Under the pieces are notes generated by a model. It had not been told where the DNA came from. It searched no databases and saw only the letters and a program-made list of their open reading frames with translations. Of a stretch of DNA of 49,931 nucleotides, positions 41,510 to 49,931 are shown piece after piece. Position 1 is the stretch's first letter; the number at the start of each line of letters is the position of its first letter. The stretch spans positions 1 to 49,931 of the forward strand of contig CAKZNT010000074.1 in assembly GCA_937132065.1 (NCBI GenBank), in the 5' to 3' direction. The position numbers and the translations under genes are program-made. The stretch comes from an uncultured Loktanella sp. (GTDB taxonomy: Bacteria; Pseudomonadota; Alphaproteobacteria; Rhodobacterales; Rhodobacteraceae).

Positions 41510-44005
41510 ATGAAAACCAATGTCAAAGCTCTTGTTGTCGGCGGTGGCGCCGTCGGAACATCCATCGCCTATCACCTCGCCAAGGCGGGCTGGGATGATG
41601 TCATGTTGCTGGAACGCGACGAGCTGACGTCTGGCTCTACGTGGCACGCCGCTGGCCTGCTGCCGTTGTTCAACATGTCGTTTGCCACGACCCATATCCA
41701 CAAGTATTCGGTTGATTTCTACAAGGGGCTTGAGGCCGAAACGGGCCTGAACGCGGGCTTTGCGGTTGTGGGCAACTTGCGCATGGCGCAGACGGATGCG
41801 CGCATGGACGAATACATGCTTTACGCCTCCACCGCAGAGACCTGCGATGTGCCTTACGAGTGGATGACCCCCGAGCAGATCAAGGCGAAGTGGCCGTTGA
41901 TCGAGACGTCCGACCTGAAGGGCGCGCTTTACCACCATACCGATGGCTATATTAACCCCGCTGACGTGACCCAAGCGATGGCCAAGGGCGCGCGCCAGCA
42001 TGGCGCAATCATCGAGCGCAAATGGCAGGCTGATGAATTCCACTGGAATGGCACACATTGGGAGGTCACCTGCACCAAGATGGTCGAGAAGGGGGGCAAC
42101 CTGATCCCGTCTGACGAGCAGGTTGTGATCACAGCCGAGCATGTTGTCACCGCATCGGGCAATCACGCGCAGACCACTGCACGCAAGCTGGGTATCAAGA
42201 TCCCTGCGATCCCCGTCGAGCACACGTTTATCGTCATGGACAAAGACCCCGAGCTGGTCAAATGGCGCGAAGCAGGCAATGCAGAGCACCCCGTCGTGCG
42301 TGACGCCGACAACGAATCCTATGCGCGCGAAGAACGCGGTGGCTGGATTTTAGGCATCTACGAAAAAGGCGCGCCTGCGCGGTTTGAATACGGCGTGCCC
42401 GACAGCTTTCGCGCCGATTTGTTCCCGCTCGATCTGGACCGTATCGCAGAGCAATATATGGCGATGACGGAGCGTGTGCCGTCTTGTGCGGATTCCGGTC
42501 TCAAGGACGATTTCAACGGCCCGATCTGCTATACGCCTGACGGCAATCCGCTGGTTGGTCCTGCGCCGGGCTTGCGCAATATGTGGCTCGCGGAGGGCTT
42601 CTCGTTCGGGATCACCGCGGCGGGCGGCACGGGCTATTACCTTGCGCAGATGATGGTCGAGGGCGAGGCCGAGATCGACATGGCGAGCCTTGATCCAAAG
42701 CGCTACGGCGACTGGATGACCACAGAATATGCGGCGCGCAAGAACGAAGAATGCTACGATCACGTTTACATTCTGCACCACCCTGATGAAGAGCGGCCCG
42801 CATGTCGTCCGCTGCGCACATCGCCGTCTTATGACCGTCAAGCGGCGCGCGGCGCACAGTTCGGGTTTGTGAACGGCTGGGAGCGCCCCAACTACTTTGC
42901 CCCGATGGGATTTGATGACCACGATGCGCGCTCTTTCCGCCGTGGCGGCTGGTGGCAATACGCCAAGGACGAGGCCAAAGCGATCCGCGAGAGCGTGGGC
43001 CTGATTGATGCAACGGCGTTCACCAAACATGTCGTCAAAGGACCAGGCGCGACTGCCTTCCTTGACTGGTTCACGACCAACAAACTGCCGAAAGTTGGCC
43101 GCATTAACCTGACTTATGCGCTGACGTCGCACGGCACGACCCGCACCGAATACACAATCGTGCGCATGTCCGAGGACGAATATTATCTTGTCTCCGCAGG
43201 GGCTTGGACGTCATATGACGCCGATTTTCTGCGCAAGGCGGTTGAGGACAAAGAGGCCGAGTTTGGCCGCATCGAGGTGCAAAACGTCACGACCCAGTGG
43301 GGCGTTTTTGCGATTGCCGGACCAAAGGCCCGTGCGGTCATGGCCGAAGTGATCAAGGACGCCGACCCCGAAACCGCCTTGTCAAACAAGCGGTTCCCGT
43401 GGCTGTCGGCCAAGAAGATCGAACTGGGCATGTGCCCTGTGAACGCGATCCGCGTGGCATATACGGGCGAACTTGGTTGGGAGTTGCATCACCCGATCGA
43501 GATGCAGAACTATCTCTTTGATCTGCTTGAAAAGGCGGGCGAAAAGCATGGCATGAAGCTGGTTGGCGCGCGTGCGCAAAACTGGCTGCGCATGGAGAAG
43601 TCCTATCGCGCGTTTGGCACTGAGTTAGGCCGCGATGCGACGCCGATCGAAGCCGATTTGCCGCGCTTTGTCGATCTTGGTAAAGATTTTCACGGGAAGG
43701 CCGAGATGGAGGCGAAGGGCGTGCGCTCCAAATGTGTGACGCTGCTGATTGACGGCCCTGACGATGCCGATCCGTGGGGCCGTGAGGCGCTCTATGACAT
43801 GGACGGAAACCGCATTGGCCGTTTGACCTCTGGCGGCTATTCGGTTGCCTTCGAGAAGTCGATTGGCATGGGCTATGTGCGTCCCGCGATGGCAGAGGTC
43901 GGCACGAAGGTGCAGGTCAAAATGCTCGACAAATTGTGGCCCGCCGAGATTGTAGAGGATAGCCCTTATGACCCTAAGAACGCGACAATTCGCCAAGACG
44001 GCTAG
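41510..44005 (+). CDS. FAD-dependent oxidoreductase with GcvT domain (sarcosine/dimethylglycine dehydrogenase type)
   Basis: The 831-residue protein has an N-terminal DAO domain with GGGAVGTSIAYHLAKAG and LTSGSTWHAAGLLP. The histidine of the latter is the covalent FAD site in this family. The catalytic region includes GNPLVGPAPGLRNMWLAEGFSFG. The GcvT-like folate-binding half has GLIDATAFTKHVVKGPGA, VAYTGELGWELHHP and SGGYSVAFEKSIGMGYV. Such enzymes demethylate dimethylglycine or sarcosine onto tetrahydrofolate. The exact substrate is unknown. AGGA lies nine bases before ATG 41510. Confidence 0.9.
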   Translation: MKTNVKALVVGGGAVGTSIAYHLAKAGWDDVMLLERDELTSGSTWHAAGLLPLFNMSFATTHIHKYSVDFYKGLEAETGLNAGFAVVGNLRMAQTDARMDEYMLYASTAETCDVPYEWMTPEQIKAKWPLIETSDLKGALYHHTDGYINPADVTQAMAKGARQHGAIIERKWQADEFHWNGTHWEVTCTKMVEKGGNLIPSDEQVVITAEHVVTASGNHAQTTARKLGIKIPAIPVEHTFIVMDKDPELVKWREAGNAEHPVVRDADNESYAREERGGWILGIYEKGAPARFEYGVPDSFRADLFPLDLDRIAEQYMAMTERVPSCADSGLKDDFNGPICYTPDGNPLVGPAPGLRNMWLAEGFSFGITAAGGTGYYLAQMMVEGEAEIDMASLDPKRYGDWMTTEYAARKNEECYDHVYILHHPDEERPACRPLRTSPSYDRQAARGAQFGFVNGWERPNYFAPMGFDDHDARSFRRGGWWQYAKDEAKAIRESVGLIDATAFTKHVVKGPGATAFLDWFTTNKLPKVGRINLTYALTSHGTTRTEYTIVRMSEDEYYLVSAGAWTSYDADFLRKAVEDKEAEFGRIEVQNVTTQWGVFAIAGPKARAVMAEVIKDADPETALSNKRFPWLSAKKIELGMCPVNAIRVAYTGELGWELHHPIEMQNYLFDLLEKAGEKHGMKLVGARAQNWLRMEKSYRAFGTELGRDATPIEADLPRFVDLGKDFHGKAEMEAKGVRSKCVTLLIDGPDDADPWGREALYDMDGNRIGRLTSGGYSVAFEKSIGMGYVRPAMAEVGTKVQVKMLDKLWPAEIVEDSPYDPKNATIRQDG

Positions 44006-44417
44006 TGTTCTTTCTTCTCTGCTAGTGGCGGCCCCGTCATTGGCAGAGAGCGCCAGCTTTAGTAGTCCAAGTGGAAATATCGTCTGTTATCTGGAAACTG
44101 ATGGCGGGATGAATCCAAACGATAGCCCTTTGGCTTGCCTGATTTTTGAGTCCGATTGGACGGGGCCGCCCTATAAGAGTGACGATTGCGGCCTCGATCA
44201 AACCCGACAAGTTATGATGTTCCCGACAGGCAAGGGCGAGGTGTTTTGGGGCTGTCATGGTGACGTATTCTGGCCTTACCCATCCCCAACGATAAGCTAC
44301 GGATCAACGTGGTCTGTGACAGGCTTTAGCTGCAACATGGAACAGTCAGGCGTCACTTGTGCAAATGCTGAAGGCTATGGATTTAAGCTACGCCGGGCGG
44401 GAATTGATATCTACTAG
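43968..44417 (+). CDS. Small secreted cysteine-rich protein, DUF6636-like
   Basis: The 149-residue protein has a signal peptide (TASVLSSLLVAAPSLAES) and a core with FSSPSGNIVCYLET, six cysteines (mature part) and GSTWSVTGFSCNMEQSGVTC followed by GYGFKLRRAGIDIY. The spacing resembles the small secreted family DUF6636, of unknown function; the family call is from memory. ATG 43968 lies 38 bases inside the upstream flavoprotein gene, with GAGG nine bases ahead. Its stop is one base from that of the convergent DAO gene. Confidence 0.7.
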   Translation: MTLRTRQFAKTASVLSSLLVAAPSLAESASFSSPSGNIVCYLETDGGMNPNDSPLACLIFESDWTGPPYKSDDCGLDQTRQVMMFPTGKGEVFWGCHGDVFWPYPSPTISYGSTWSVTGFSCNMEQSGVTCANAEGYGFKLRRAGIDIY

Positions 44418-44418
44418 A

Positions 44419-45489
44419 TCAGCGGAACCGCGCGGGTGAAAGCGCGTCTACCGCGGTTCGGTCAATTGCTGGCGTTTCGTTATTTACGAGGTCTGCCAAT
44501 AGCTTACCTGCGGCAGGGCTTGATTGCATACCGTAGCCGCCTTGCCCTGCGCACCAGATGAAATCGGGCTGTGCGCTGTCGCGCCCCAGCACCAGCGTGC
44601 GGTCGGGCGAGAAGGTGCGCAGCCCTGCCCATGAGGCGAGCAGGCGGGTCACGGGTTCGGTCACGTATTCTTCGTAGCGCGCCATGCCTTCCGCGAGGGT
44701 CATATCGTCGGCAAAGGCATCATGTGGCGCCATCGGGTGCTCTTCTGCGGGGGAGACAATGAGCGCGCCCGCATCGGGTTTTGCATACCATGCCTCGTGC
44801 GCGCCGAAAATCATCGGCCAAGCCGCGACATCGTGGCCAGCGGGCGCGGGAATGCGCCCCATGGACCGGCGCAAGGGCGTAAAGCCGAGCGGGGCAACCC
44901 CGGCCATTTTGGCGACCTCATCAACCCACGGGCCTGCGGCATTTACGAGGATCGCGGCATGATGTGTGTCGGAATTTGTCGTTACTTTCCAGCCGCTTGC
45001 CAATTTTTCAATCGCGGTGACGGGGGCTTTGGTTGTGACGGTTCCGCCGTTTGCGCGGATCGTTTTTACGTAGGACCGGATCAGCAGATCGGTGTCCAGA
45101 TCCCAAGCGTCAGCGTGGTAGCCCGCGCGATCAATGACATCAGTGTTGAGGATCGGGACCATCTCCTTGGCCTCTGCGGCAGTCATCGCGTCAAGCCCCA
45201 ACATTGCGTGATCCTGGGCGAACCCTTCGGCGTCGTCTGCGGAGCCGACAAGCATCAAGCCGCGCGGTGAAAGCAGTTTGTTTTCAACGTGATAGCCACG
45301 TGATGCCGCGTTGAGGGCGACCGTCGAAGGCTTGCCATAGCTTTCCTCGAACAGGGCCGCCGACCGCCCCGATGCGTGATAGGCAAGGTGCGGCTCTGCT
45401 TCGAGCAAAAGCACTGTGCCCAGCTTGGACAAATAGGCGCCAGCGGATGTTCCTGCCACGCCACCACCGATGATGATAAAGTCTGTCAT
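44419..45489 (-). CDS. FAD-dependent DAO-family amino-acid oxidase/dehydrogenase
   Basis: The 356-residue protein has the Rossmann motif FIIIGGGVAGTSAGAYLSKLG, LAYHASGRSAALFEE and the C-terminal GQGGYGMQSSPAAGKLLADLV typical of glycine oxidase and D-amino-acid dehydrogenase-like flavoproteins. The substrate is uncertain. ATG 45489 is chosen, with a poor ribosome site (GTCCGC) and the phased repeat array B just upstream. Longer upstream readings cross that array and are rejected. Confidence 0.88.
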   Translation of the reverse strand: MTDFIIIGGGVAGTSAGAYLSKLGTVLLLEAEPHLAYHASGRSAALFEESYGKPSTVALNAASRGYHVENKLLSPRGLMLVGSADDAEGFAQDHAMLGLDAMTAAEAKEMVPILNTDVIDRAGYHADAWDLDTDLLIRSYVKTIRANGGTVTTKAPVTAIEKLASGWKVTTNSDTHHAAILVNAAGPWVDEVAKMAGVAPLGFTPLRRSMGRIPAPAGHDVAAWPMIFGAHEAWYAKPDAGALIVSPAEEHPMAPHDAFADDMTLAEGMARYEEYVTEPVTRLLASWAGLRTFSPDRTLVLGRDSAQPDFIWCAGQGGYGMQSSPAAGKLLADLVNNETPAIDRTAVDALSPARFR

Positions 45490-45538
45490 TTGCGGACGTT
45501 CGCACGACATTCGGGGCCGTGCAATAGGGTGTGATTTG

Positions 45539-45567
45539 CGTGCACCGCACGTGCACATGGCGTGCAC
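45539..45567. repeat. Phased heptamer array B (11-bp period)
   Basis: Three copies of CGTGCAC start at 45539, 45550 and 45561, exactly 11 bp apart, with spacers CGCA and ATGG. The array lies between trmL and the DAO gene start. The flanks ACATTCGG (45507-45514) and CCGAATGT (45567-45574) form an 8-bp inverted repeat around it. Confidence 0.75.
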
Positions 45568-45584
45568 CGAATGTTCGCCGCTGA

Positions 45585-46058
45585 TTACGCGCCGAGCTGT
45601 GTCCGCATGGCTTGGTAGATCACGGCGGTGGCCACGTTGGCGAGGTTGAGCGAGCGCACTTGCGGGTTGTGCATGGGCAGGTGGAATATCCGGTCTTGCA
45701 GGTCGTCGAGGATCGCCAGCGGAAGCCCCTTGGATTCGCAGCCGAAGACGAGGTAGCAATCTTTTTGGTACGTGGGTGCAAAGACGCTTTCCGCGCCGTT
45801 CTCCTCAAAAAAGTAGAGGTGGTCGCGTGGCGGTTTGCGCATCTGGAGGAATTGCTCCCAGCTGTCGTATTCGCTTAGCTGGACGTGTTTCCAGTAGTCG
45901 GTTCCTGCGCGCCGCACCGATTTTTCATCAAGCGAAAACCCCAAGGGTTTGATCAGGATCAGTTCAAGATTGAGCGCCACGCAGGTCCGCCCGATAGCCC
46001 CCGTGTTCCACGGGATTTCGGGTGTCACGAGGACGATTTTCATATTCGGATCGGGCAT
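45585..46058 (-). CDS. trmL: tRNA (cytidine(34)-2'-O)-methyltransferase, TrmL/SPOUT
   Basis: The 157-residue SPOUT-fold protein begins MPDPNMKIVLVTPEIPWNTGAIGRTC and has the trefoil-knot motifs LVFGCESKGLP, IFHLPMHNPQVRSLNLANVATAVIY. TrmL methylates the wobble base of tRNA-Leu using S-adenosylmethionine. ATG 46058 is given, but ATG 46043, five codons in, would also suit the family. Confidence 0.9.
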   Translation of the reverse strand: MPDPNMKIVLVTPEIPWNTGAIGRTCVALNLELILIKPLGFSLDEKSVRRAGTDYWKHVQLSEYDSWEQFLQMRKPPRDHLYFFEENGAESVFAPTYQKDCYLVFGCESKGLPLAILDDLQDRIFHLPMHNPQVRSLNLANVATAVIYQAMRTQLGA

Positions 46059-46122
46059 GTGCTGGCTCTCGCTCTGGGGGCTGCCCTGCTGTTAGCGCAG
46101 GAAGGTGTCGCCCCACAATGCA

Positions 46123-46150
46123 AAAGGCCCGCCGTTGCTGGCGGGCCTTT
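46123..46150 (-). terminator. Terminator of the second BMP-type ABC operon
   Basis: AAAGGCCCGCC (46123-46133) and GGCGGGCCTTT (46140-46150) form an 11-bp perfect stem with a 6-base loop. It lies 22 bases after the binding-protein stop (46172) and reads out into TTTTGC on the minus strand. Confidence 0.85.
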
Positions 46151-46171
46151 CGGGTGTTTTGATGGTGCAGC

Positions 46172-47254
46172 TTACTGCGGGATGTCGCCGGTGATGCCTT
46201 CGACGTAGAAGTTCATGCCTGCGAGCGTGCCATCGTCGGCTGTTTCGCCGTCGCCAAGCCATGCGGAGCCGTCTTGCTTGTTAATCGGGCCAGTGAATGG
46301 CTCGTATGAGCCGTCCGCGATAGAATCGCGCAACGCTTCAGCCTGAGCTTTGATCTCGGCAGGAACTGTCTCGGTGATTTCACCGATTTCGACCATTCCA
46401 GTGCTAATGCCGTCCCATGTGTCAACACTGGTCCAAGTTCCATCAATGACCGCCTGCGTGCGGGCGATGTAATAGGGAGTCCAGTTATCGATGATGGAGG
46501 AAACACGCGGTGACGGCGCATATTCCGCCATATCGGATGCCTGACCAAAGGTGATCACGTTACCTGCCTCTTGCGCTGCTGCTTGCGGCGCCGTTGAGTC
46601 AGTGTGCTGTAGGATAACATCGCAACCTTGTTCGATCAAAGTCGTTGCCGCATCTGCTTCTTTCGCTGGATTCAGCCATTCGAAGATCCAGATGACCTTA
46701 AATTCGACGTCAGGATTTACTTTCTTGGCGTGAAGGTAAGCCGAGTTGATCCCGCGGATAACCTCAGGGATTGGGACTGAACCGATATAGCCAATCTTGT
46801 TTGTTTTGGTCATTGAGCCAGCAATATGGCCCTGAACGGCGCGGCCCTCATAGAAGCGCGCAGAGTAAGTTGAAACGTTATCGGCCCGCTTGAAGCCCGT
46901 TGCGTGTTCAAATTTCACGTCAGGGAATTTTGCAGCAACGTTCAATGTTGGGTCCATGTAGCCAAATGATGTTGTAAAGATCAAGTCAGCACCGGCAAGG
47001 ACCATCTGGGTCATAACACGTTCTGCATCTGGCCCCTCTGGAACGCTTTCAACGAATACAGTTTCGACTGCACCGTCAAAATGCGCTTCCATTTTTTGAC
47101 GTGCTTGGTCGTGCTCATATGTCCAGCCGCCGTCACCAGTTGGGCCGACATAAACAAAACCGACTTTGGTTTTATCTTGGGCACGGGCTGGCATGCCAAG
47201 AGTTGCCATAGTCGCAGCGGCTGCGCCTGATGCGAGTAGTGTTCTTCTCTTCAT
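46172..47254 (-). CDS. BMP-family ABC transporter substrate-binding protein (second)
   Basis: The 360-residue protein has a signal peptide beginning MKRRTLLASGAAAATM, with twin arginines compatible with Tat export, and the BMP segment VGFVYVGPTGDGGWTYEHDQAR. It has diverged clearly from the first BMP protein (9228-10223), so the two importers probably differ in substrate. It is the last gene of its operon and ends at a strong terminator. Substrate is unknown; nucleosides or purine derivatives are typical. Confidence 0.9.
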   Translation of the reverse strand: MKRRTLLASGAAAATMATLGMPARAQDKTKVGFVYVGPTGDGGWTYEHDQARQKMEAHFDGAVETVFVESVPEGPDAERVMTQMVLAGADLIFTTSFGYMDPTLNVAAKFPDVKFEHATGFKRADNVSTYSARFYEGRAVQGHIAGSMTKTNKIGYIGSVPIPEVIRGINSAYLHAKKVNPDVEFKVIWIFEWLNPAKEADAATTLIEQGCDVILQHTDSTAPQAAAQEAGNVITFGQASDMAEYAPSPRVSSIIDNWTPYYIARTQAVIDGTWTSVDTWDGISTGMVEIGEITETVPAEIKAQAEALRDSIADGSYEPFTGPINKQDGSAWLGDGETADDGTLAGMNFYVEGITGDIPQ

Positions 47255-47303
47255 TTTCGTTTCTCCCGATTGTGCCAGTGTTGGTCTGGCGAGTGTTGCG
47301 CCC

Positions 47304-48218
47304 CTAGCGTGAGGCGTGAAAGATTCGCCCCAGTGATCCCGGAGCCCGTCCAGCCGACATAATAACCAGAACGACGATGGTGGCTATATATGGCGACATA
47401 GAAAGATATTCTACAGGGATTGCCAGCCCTGCCGCTTGTAGGTTGAGTTGCAAGACGGTGACCCCGCCAAAGAGGTAGGCGCCAAGCATAAGCCGTGCGG
47501 GCTTCCAGCTTGCGAAGACCACGATTGCCAGTGCGATCCAGCCTGCGCCCGCCGTCATGCCTTCGGTCCATTGTGGAACCCGCACCAGTGACAGGTAAGC
47601 CCCGCCAAGCCCTGCGCAAGCGCCGCCAAATGCAATGGCCATCATCCGCACCCGCACAACCTTGTAGCCTAGTGCGTGCGCTGCGTCGTGGTTTTCGCCG
47701 ACCGCCCGCAGGATCAACCCGCCGCGCGATTTGTTGAGGAACCACCAGACCGCGCCGACGAGGATCAGCCCCAAGTATACGATAGGATCGTGCTGGAAGA
47801 TGATCGGCCCGATGACGGGGATGTCCCCTAAGAGCGGGATGTGCCAGTCGGGGAAAGCGGGGGCTTTGATCCCGATGTAGCCTTGCCCCAAAAGCGCCGA
47901 AAGTCCGAGCCCGAAGAGCGTGAGCGACAGTCCTGTCGCCACTTGGTTGGACAGCAGATATTGCGTCAGGAACCCGAAGAGTAGCGATAGCACCGCCCCG
48001 CCGACCGCAGCACCCAGAAAGCCGAGCCAAGGCGAGTTTGTTGTCACTGCGACCGCGAACCCGCAGACCGCCCCTGTGATCATCATGCCTTCCACGCCGA
48101 GGTTGAGCACGCCTGAACGCTCGACCACCAGCTCTCCGATTGCCGCCAGAAGGATCGGCGTTGCGGCCACCATGAGCGAGGCCAGCAGCAGGATTGGGTT
48201 GATTGATGAAAGATCCAT
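47304..48218 (-). CDS. Second BMP-type ABC importer, permease
   Basis: The 304-residue polytopic protein has the permease signature ERSGVLNLGVEGMMITGAV and the cytosolic GENHDAAHALGYKVVRVR loop. It corresponds to the smaller permease of the importer. It overlaps the larger permease gene by one base and is followed 49 bases later by the binding-protein gene. Confidence 0.88.
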   Translation of the reverse strand: MDLSSINPILLLASLMVAATPILLAAIGELVVERSGVLNLGVEGMMITGAVCGFAVAVTTNSPWLGFLGAAVGGAVLSLLFGFLTQYLLSNQVATGLSLTLFGLGLSALLGQGYIGIKAPAFPDWHIPLLGDIPVIGPIIFQHDPIVYLGLILVGAVWWFLNKSRGGLILRAVGENHDAAHALGYKVVRVRMMAIAFGGACAGLGGAYLSLVRVPQWTEGMTAGAGWIALAIVVFASWKPARLMLGAYLFGGVTVLQLNLQAAGLAIPVEYLSMSPYIATIVVLVIMSAGRAPGSLGRIFHASR

Positions 48219-49300
48219 TATGCGAGCTCCCCTTGGCCGAATTTCAGTCTGTAGTTGGTGAGCACGTCCACCGCCAAGAGGAAGAACAAGAGCATCCCTT
48301 GCAGCAGTTGGATCGCCGCCCCCGGAAGGCCAAGCGTCGATTGTGCGATTTCGCCGCCGATATAGGTCAGCGCCATCAGCCCGCCCGCGAGCAGGATGCC
48401 GATCGGGTGCAGCCGTCCCAAGAAGGCCACGATGATCGCGGTGAAGCCGTAGCCGACGTTAAAGTCGATGCTGACTTGCCCTGCCGGCCCTGCGACCTCG
48501 AACATGCCTGCAAGCCCTGCGAGCCCGCCCGAGATGCCAAGGCAGATCAGCACAAGCGCCTTTGGGTTCACCCCTGCGAAGGCGGCCGCACGCGGGCTTT
48601 GCCCCGAGAGCCTGACCTGAAAGCCGAACATATGCCGCGCCAAAGTGATGTAGGCGAAGATCACCGCGATCAGCGCCGCCACAACCCCCCAGTGCATCCC
48701 CGAATTGGCAAAGATTTCGAGGTTCGCTGCGGAAGGGTATTGCGAGAGATTACGGCTTCCGGGGAAGCCCATCCCCTCTGGATTGCGCATCGCGCCAAGT
48801 GCCATTGAGGCCAGCAGTTGTTCCGCGACGTAGACCAGCATGAGTGATACGAGGATTTCGTTTGTGCCGAATTTGATCTTGAGGATGCCCGGGATCATGG
48901 CCCAAAGGATGCCCCCGATGGCCCCTGCGATAACCATCAGCGGGAACACGATCCACGACTCCATCGGATAGAGCGCAAGCCCGACCCCCGCCCCGAAGAG
49001 CGCCCCCATGATATATTGTCCTTCGGCGCCGATGTTCCAGACGCCCGCCCGAAACCCGAACGAAAGCCCGATGGCGATCAGCACAAGCGGCGCCCCTTTG
49101 ACCAGCAGTTGTGGCCGATAGTAATAAGCGAATTCAGAGAACAGTGGATCGACAAAAATTGTGCGGATCGTCTCGAAGGGGTTTTTCCCGAGCGCGGCAA
49201 AGAGGATGCCGCCAACGATCATTGTAAAAATAACCGCCAAGACGGGGGTCGCAAGCGTCCACCCTTTGGACGGGTTCGGGCGTTTTTCAAGCGTCAACAT
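48218..49300 (-). CDS. Second BMP-type ABC importer, larger permease
   Basis: The 360-residue polytopic protein has GFRAGVWNIGAEGQYIMGAL, the family signature, and VRLSGQSPRAAAFAGVNPKAL, the likely ATPase-coupling loop. ATG 49300 follows GGAGG and overlaps the ATPase stop by 14 bases. A start at 49330 would lie deeper in the ATPase gene. Confidence 0.88.
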   Translation of the reverse strand: MLTLEKRPNPSKGWTLATPVLAVIFTMIVGGILFAALGKNPFETIRTIFVDPLFSEFAYYYRPQLLVKGAPLVLIAIGLSFGFRAGVWNIGAEGQYIMGALFGAGVGLALYPMESWIVFPLMVIAGAIGGILWAMIPGILKIKFGTNEILVSLMLVYVAEQLLASMALGAMRNPEGMGFPGSRNLSQYPSAANLEIFANSGMHWGVVAALIAVIFAYITLARHMFGFQVRLSGQSPRAAAFAGVNPKALVLICLGISGGLAGLAGMFEVAGPAGQVSIDFNVGYGFTAIIVAFLGRLHPIGILLAGGLMALTYIGGEIAQSTLGLPGAAIQLLQGMLLFFLLAVDVLTNYRLKFGQGELA

Positions 49301-49931
49301 GTGCGACCTCCATATCGTGTGCACCACCAAGCATCAGCCCGATTTCGTCGATTGTGAGCCCTTTTGCGGGGCGCGGGTCCGAGAGCCTGCCTTCGTTCAG
49401 CGCGGCAAACCGGTCGGAAATTTCCATCAGTTCATCGAGGTCCTGACTGATCACGATCACAGCCGCCCCCTCGTTGGCGAGGTTCAGGATGGCCTGCCGG
49501 ATCGAGGCCGCAGCGGAGGCATCAACCCCCCATGTGGGCTGGTTAATGATCAGCACTTCGGGGTCTTGCATGATCTCGCGTCCGATCACGAACTTTTGCA
49601 GGTTCCCGCCCGAAAGCGAGCGCGCTGCACTATTGGAGCTAGGCGTGCGCACGTCGAATTTTTCGATGATCTCATCGGCAAAGGCGCGCGTTTTGTCCCA
49701 TTGCAAGAACCCCCGCTGGGTCAGGTTTTTGCGCGTGGCCGCCGTGAGGAGCGCGTTTTCAACGAGGCTCATATCGGGTGCGGCGGCGTGTCCGTTGCGT
49801 TCTTCTGGCGCGGCGCAAAGCCCGAGGGCACGGCGCGCATTCGGGGACAGATTGCCGATGGGTTGCCCTAACAGGTGCACCATGTTTGCAGGCGTTTTGA
49901 TCTCGCCCGAGAGCGCGGCGACCAGTTCGTC
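49287..49931 (-). CDS. Second BMP-type ABC importer, ATPase (C-terminal part)
   Basis: The frame is open to the window end, giving at least 214 residues of the C-terminal ABC domain. It shows LCAAPEERNGHAAAPDMSLVEN, the signature SLSGGNLQK, Walker B VLIINQPTWGVD and AVIVISQDLDEL. The switch histidine is replaced, as usual in the second domain of these duplicated ATPases. The first domain and start lie outside the window. Confidence 0.9.
   Translation of the reverse strand, partial: DELVAALSGEIKTPANMVHLLGQPIGNLSPNARRALGLCAAPEERNGHAAAPDMSLVENALLTAATRKNLTQRGFLQWDKTRAFADEIIEKFDVRTPSSNSAARSLSGGNLQKFVIGREIMQDPEVLIINQPTWGVDASAAASIRQAILNLANEGAAVIVISQDLDELMEISDRFAALNEGRLSDPRPAKGLTIDEIGLMLGGAHDMEVAHVDA

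Noticed and set aside
40553..42289. 578-codon open frame on the minus strand
   Set aside because: It runs across the 3' half of the 464-residue protein gene, its terminator, and the start of the flavoprotein gene. Both plus-strand genes are better supported.
1..49931. Search for tRNA, rRNA, CRISPR, insertion sequences and prophage
   Set aside because: No gap is long enough for a CRISPR array or rRNA operon, no transposase or integrase motif appears, and no tRNA cloverleaf was seen in the gaps by eye. A tRNAscan run would settle the tRNA point.

Overview
The window is an ordinary chromosomal stretch of an alphaproteobacterium, most likely a member of the Rhodobacteraceae (Roseobacter group). 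Three things point there: luxR/luxI sit directly behind the end of a crotonyl-CoA carboxylase/reductase gene; an RpoH-type sigma factor is followed by coaBC and dut; and dispersed intergenic elements with a CCTCCGGCGGGAG core are present. The genus cannot be fixed from this sequence. No phage, insertion sequence, CRISPR array, rRNA or tRNA was seen. Genes are densely packed, with many 1- to 4-base overlaps, and no gene-free gap exceeds about 200 bases.

Layout. 1-2167: end of ccr, a terminator, then a quorum-sensing unit (small upstream ORF, luxR, luxI) behind an exact CtrA box. 2207-5396: RecD-like helicase, convergent with a TIGR02186 protein and a TauE/SafE permease. 5537-10223: complete BMP-type (nucleoside/nucleobase) ABC importer whose upstream region carries an exact RutR-type operator. 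10426-14508: rimI, tsaB, a small conserved protein, an Nfu Fe-S carrier, a universal stress protein, a VOC enzyme and trpS. 14591-20811: a catalytically dead rhomboid, then murJ, glnD and an LpoA-like lipoprotein. 20920-25534: rsmI, yraN, gshB, an alpha/beta hydrolase and yifB. 25591-27711: a GST with a cysteine-rich tail and two cobalamin-salvage genes. 27746-33098: rpoH behind an RpoE/ECF11-like promoter, coaBC, dut, a membrane-anchored ThiF/MoeB protein, and a polar amino-acid binding protein with its permease. 33156-39833: M3 peptidase, CDF transporter, SH3 protein, 2-hydroxyacid dehydrogenase, a previously easy-to-miss 50-residue lipoprotein, and panB-panC. 39977-46058: an unknown membrane-anchored protein, a sarcosine/dimethylglycine-dehydrogenase-like flavoprotein, a small secreted DUF6636-like protein, a DAO-family oxidase and trmL. 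46172-49931: a second BMP-type ABC importer, cut by the window end.

Most content is housekeeping: cell-wall precursor export, nitrogen signalling, glutathione, CoA and pantothenate synthesis, and translation and tRNA modification. The most informative signals are regulatory: CtrA box on the quorum-sensing unit, RutR operator on importer 1, RpoE-like promoter on rpoH, hairpins just after two ABC binding-protein genes, a hairpin that buries the VOC gene's ribosome site, and two unexplained arrays of a CGTGCAC heptamer repeated at an exact 11-bp period (35191-35230 and 45539-45567).
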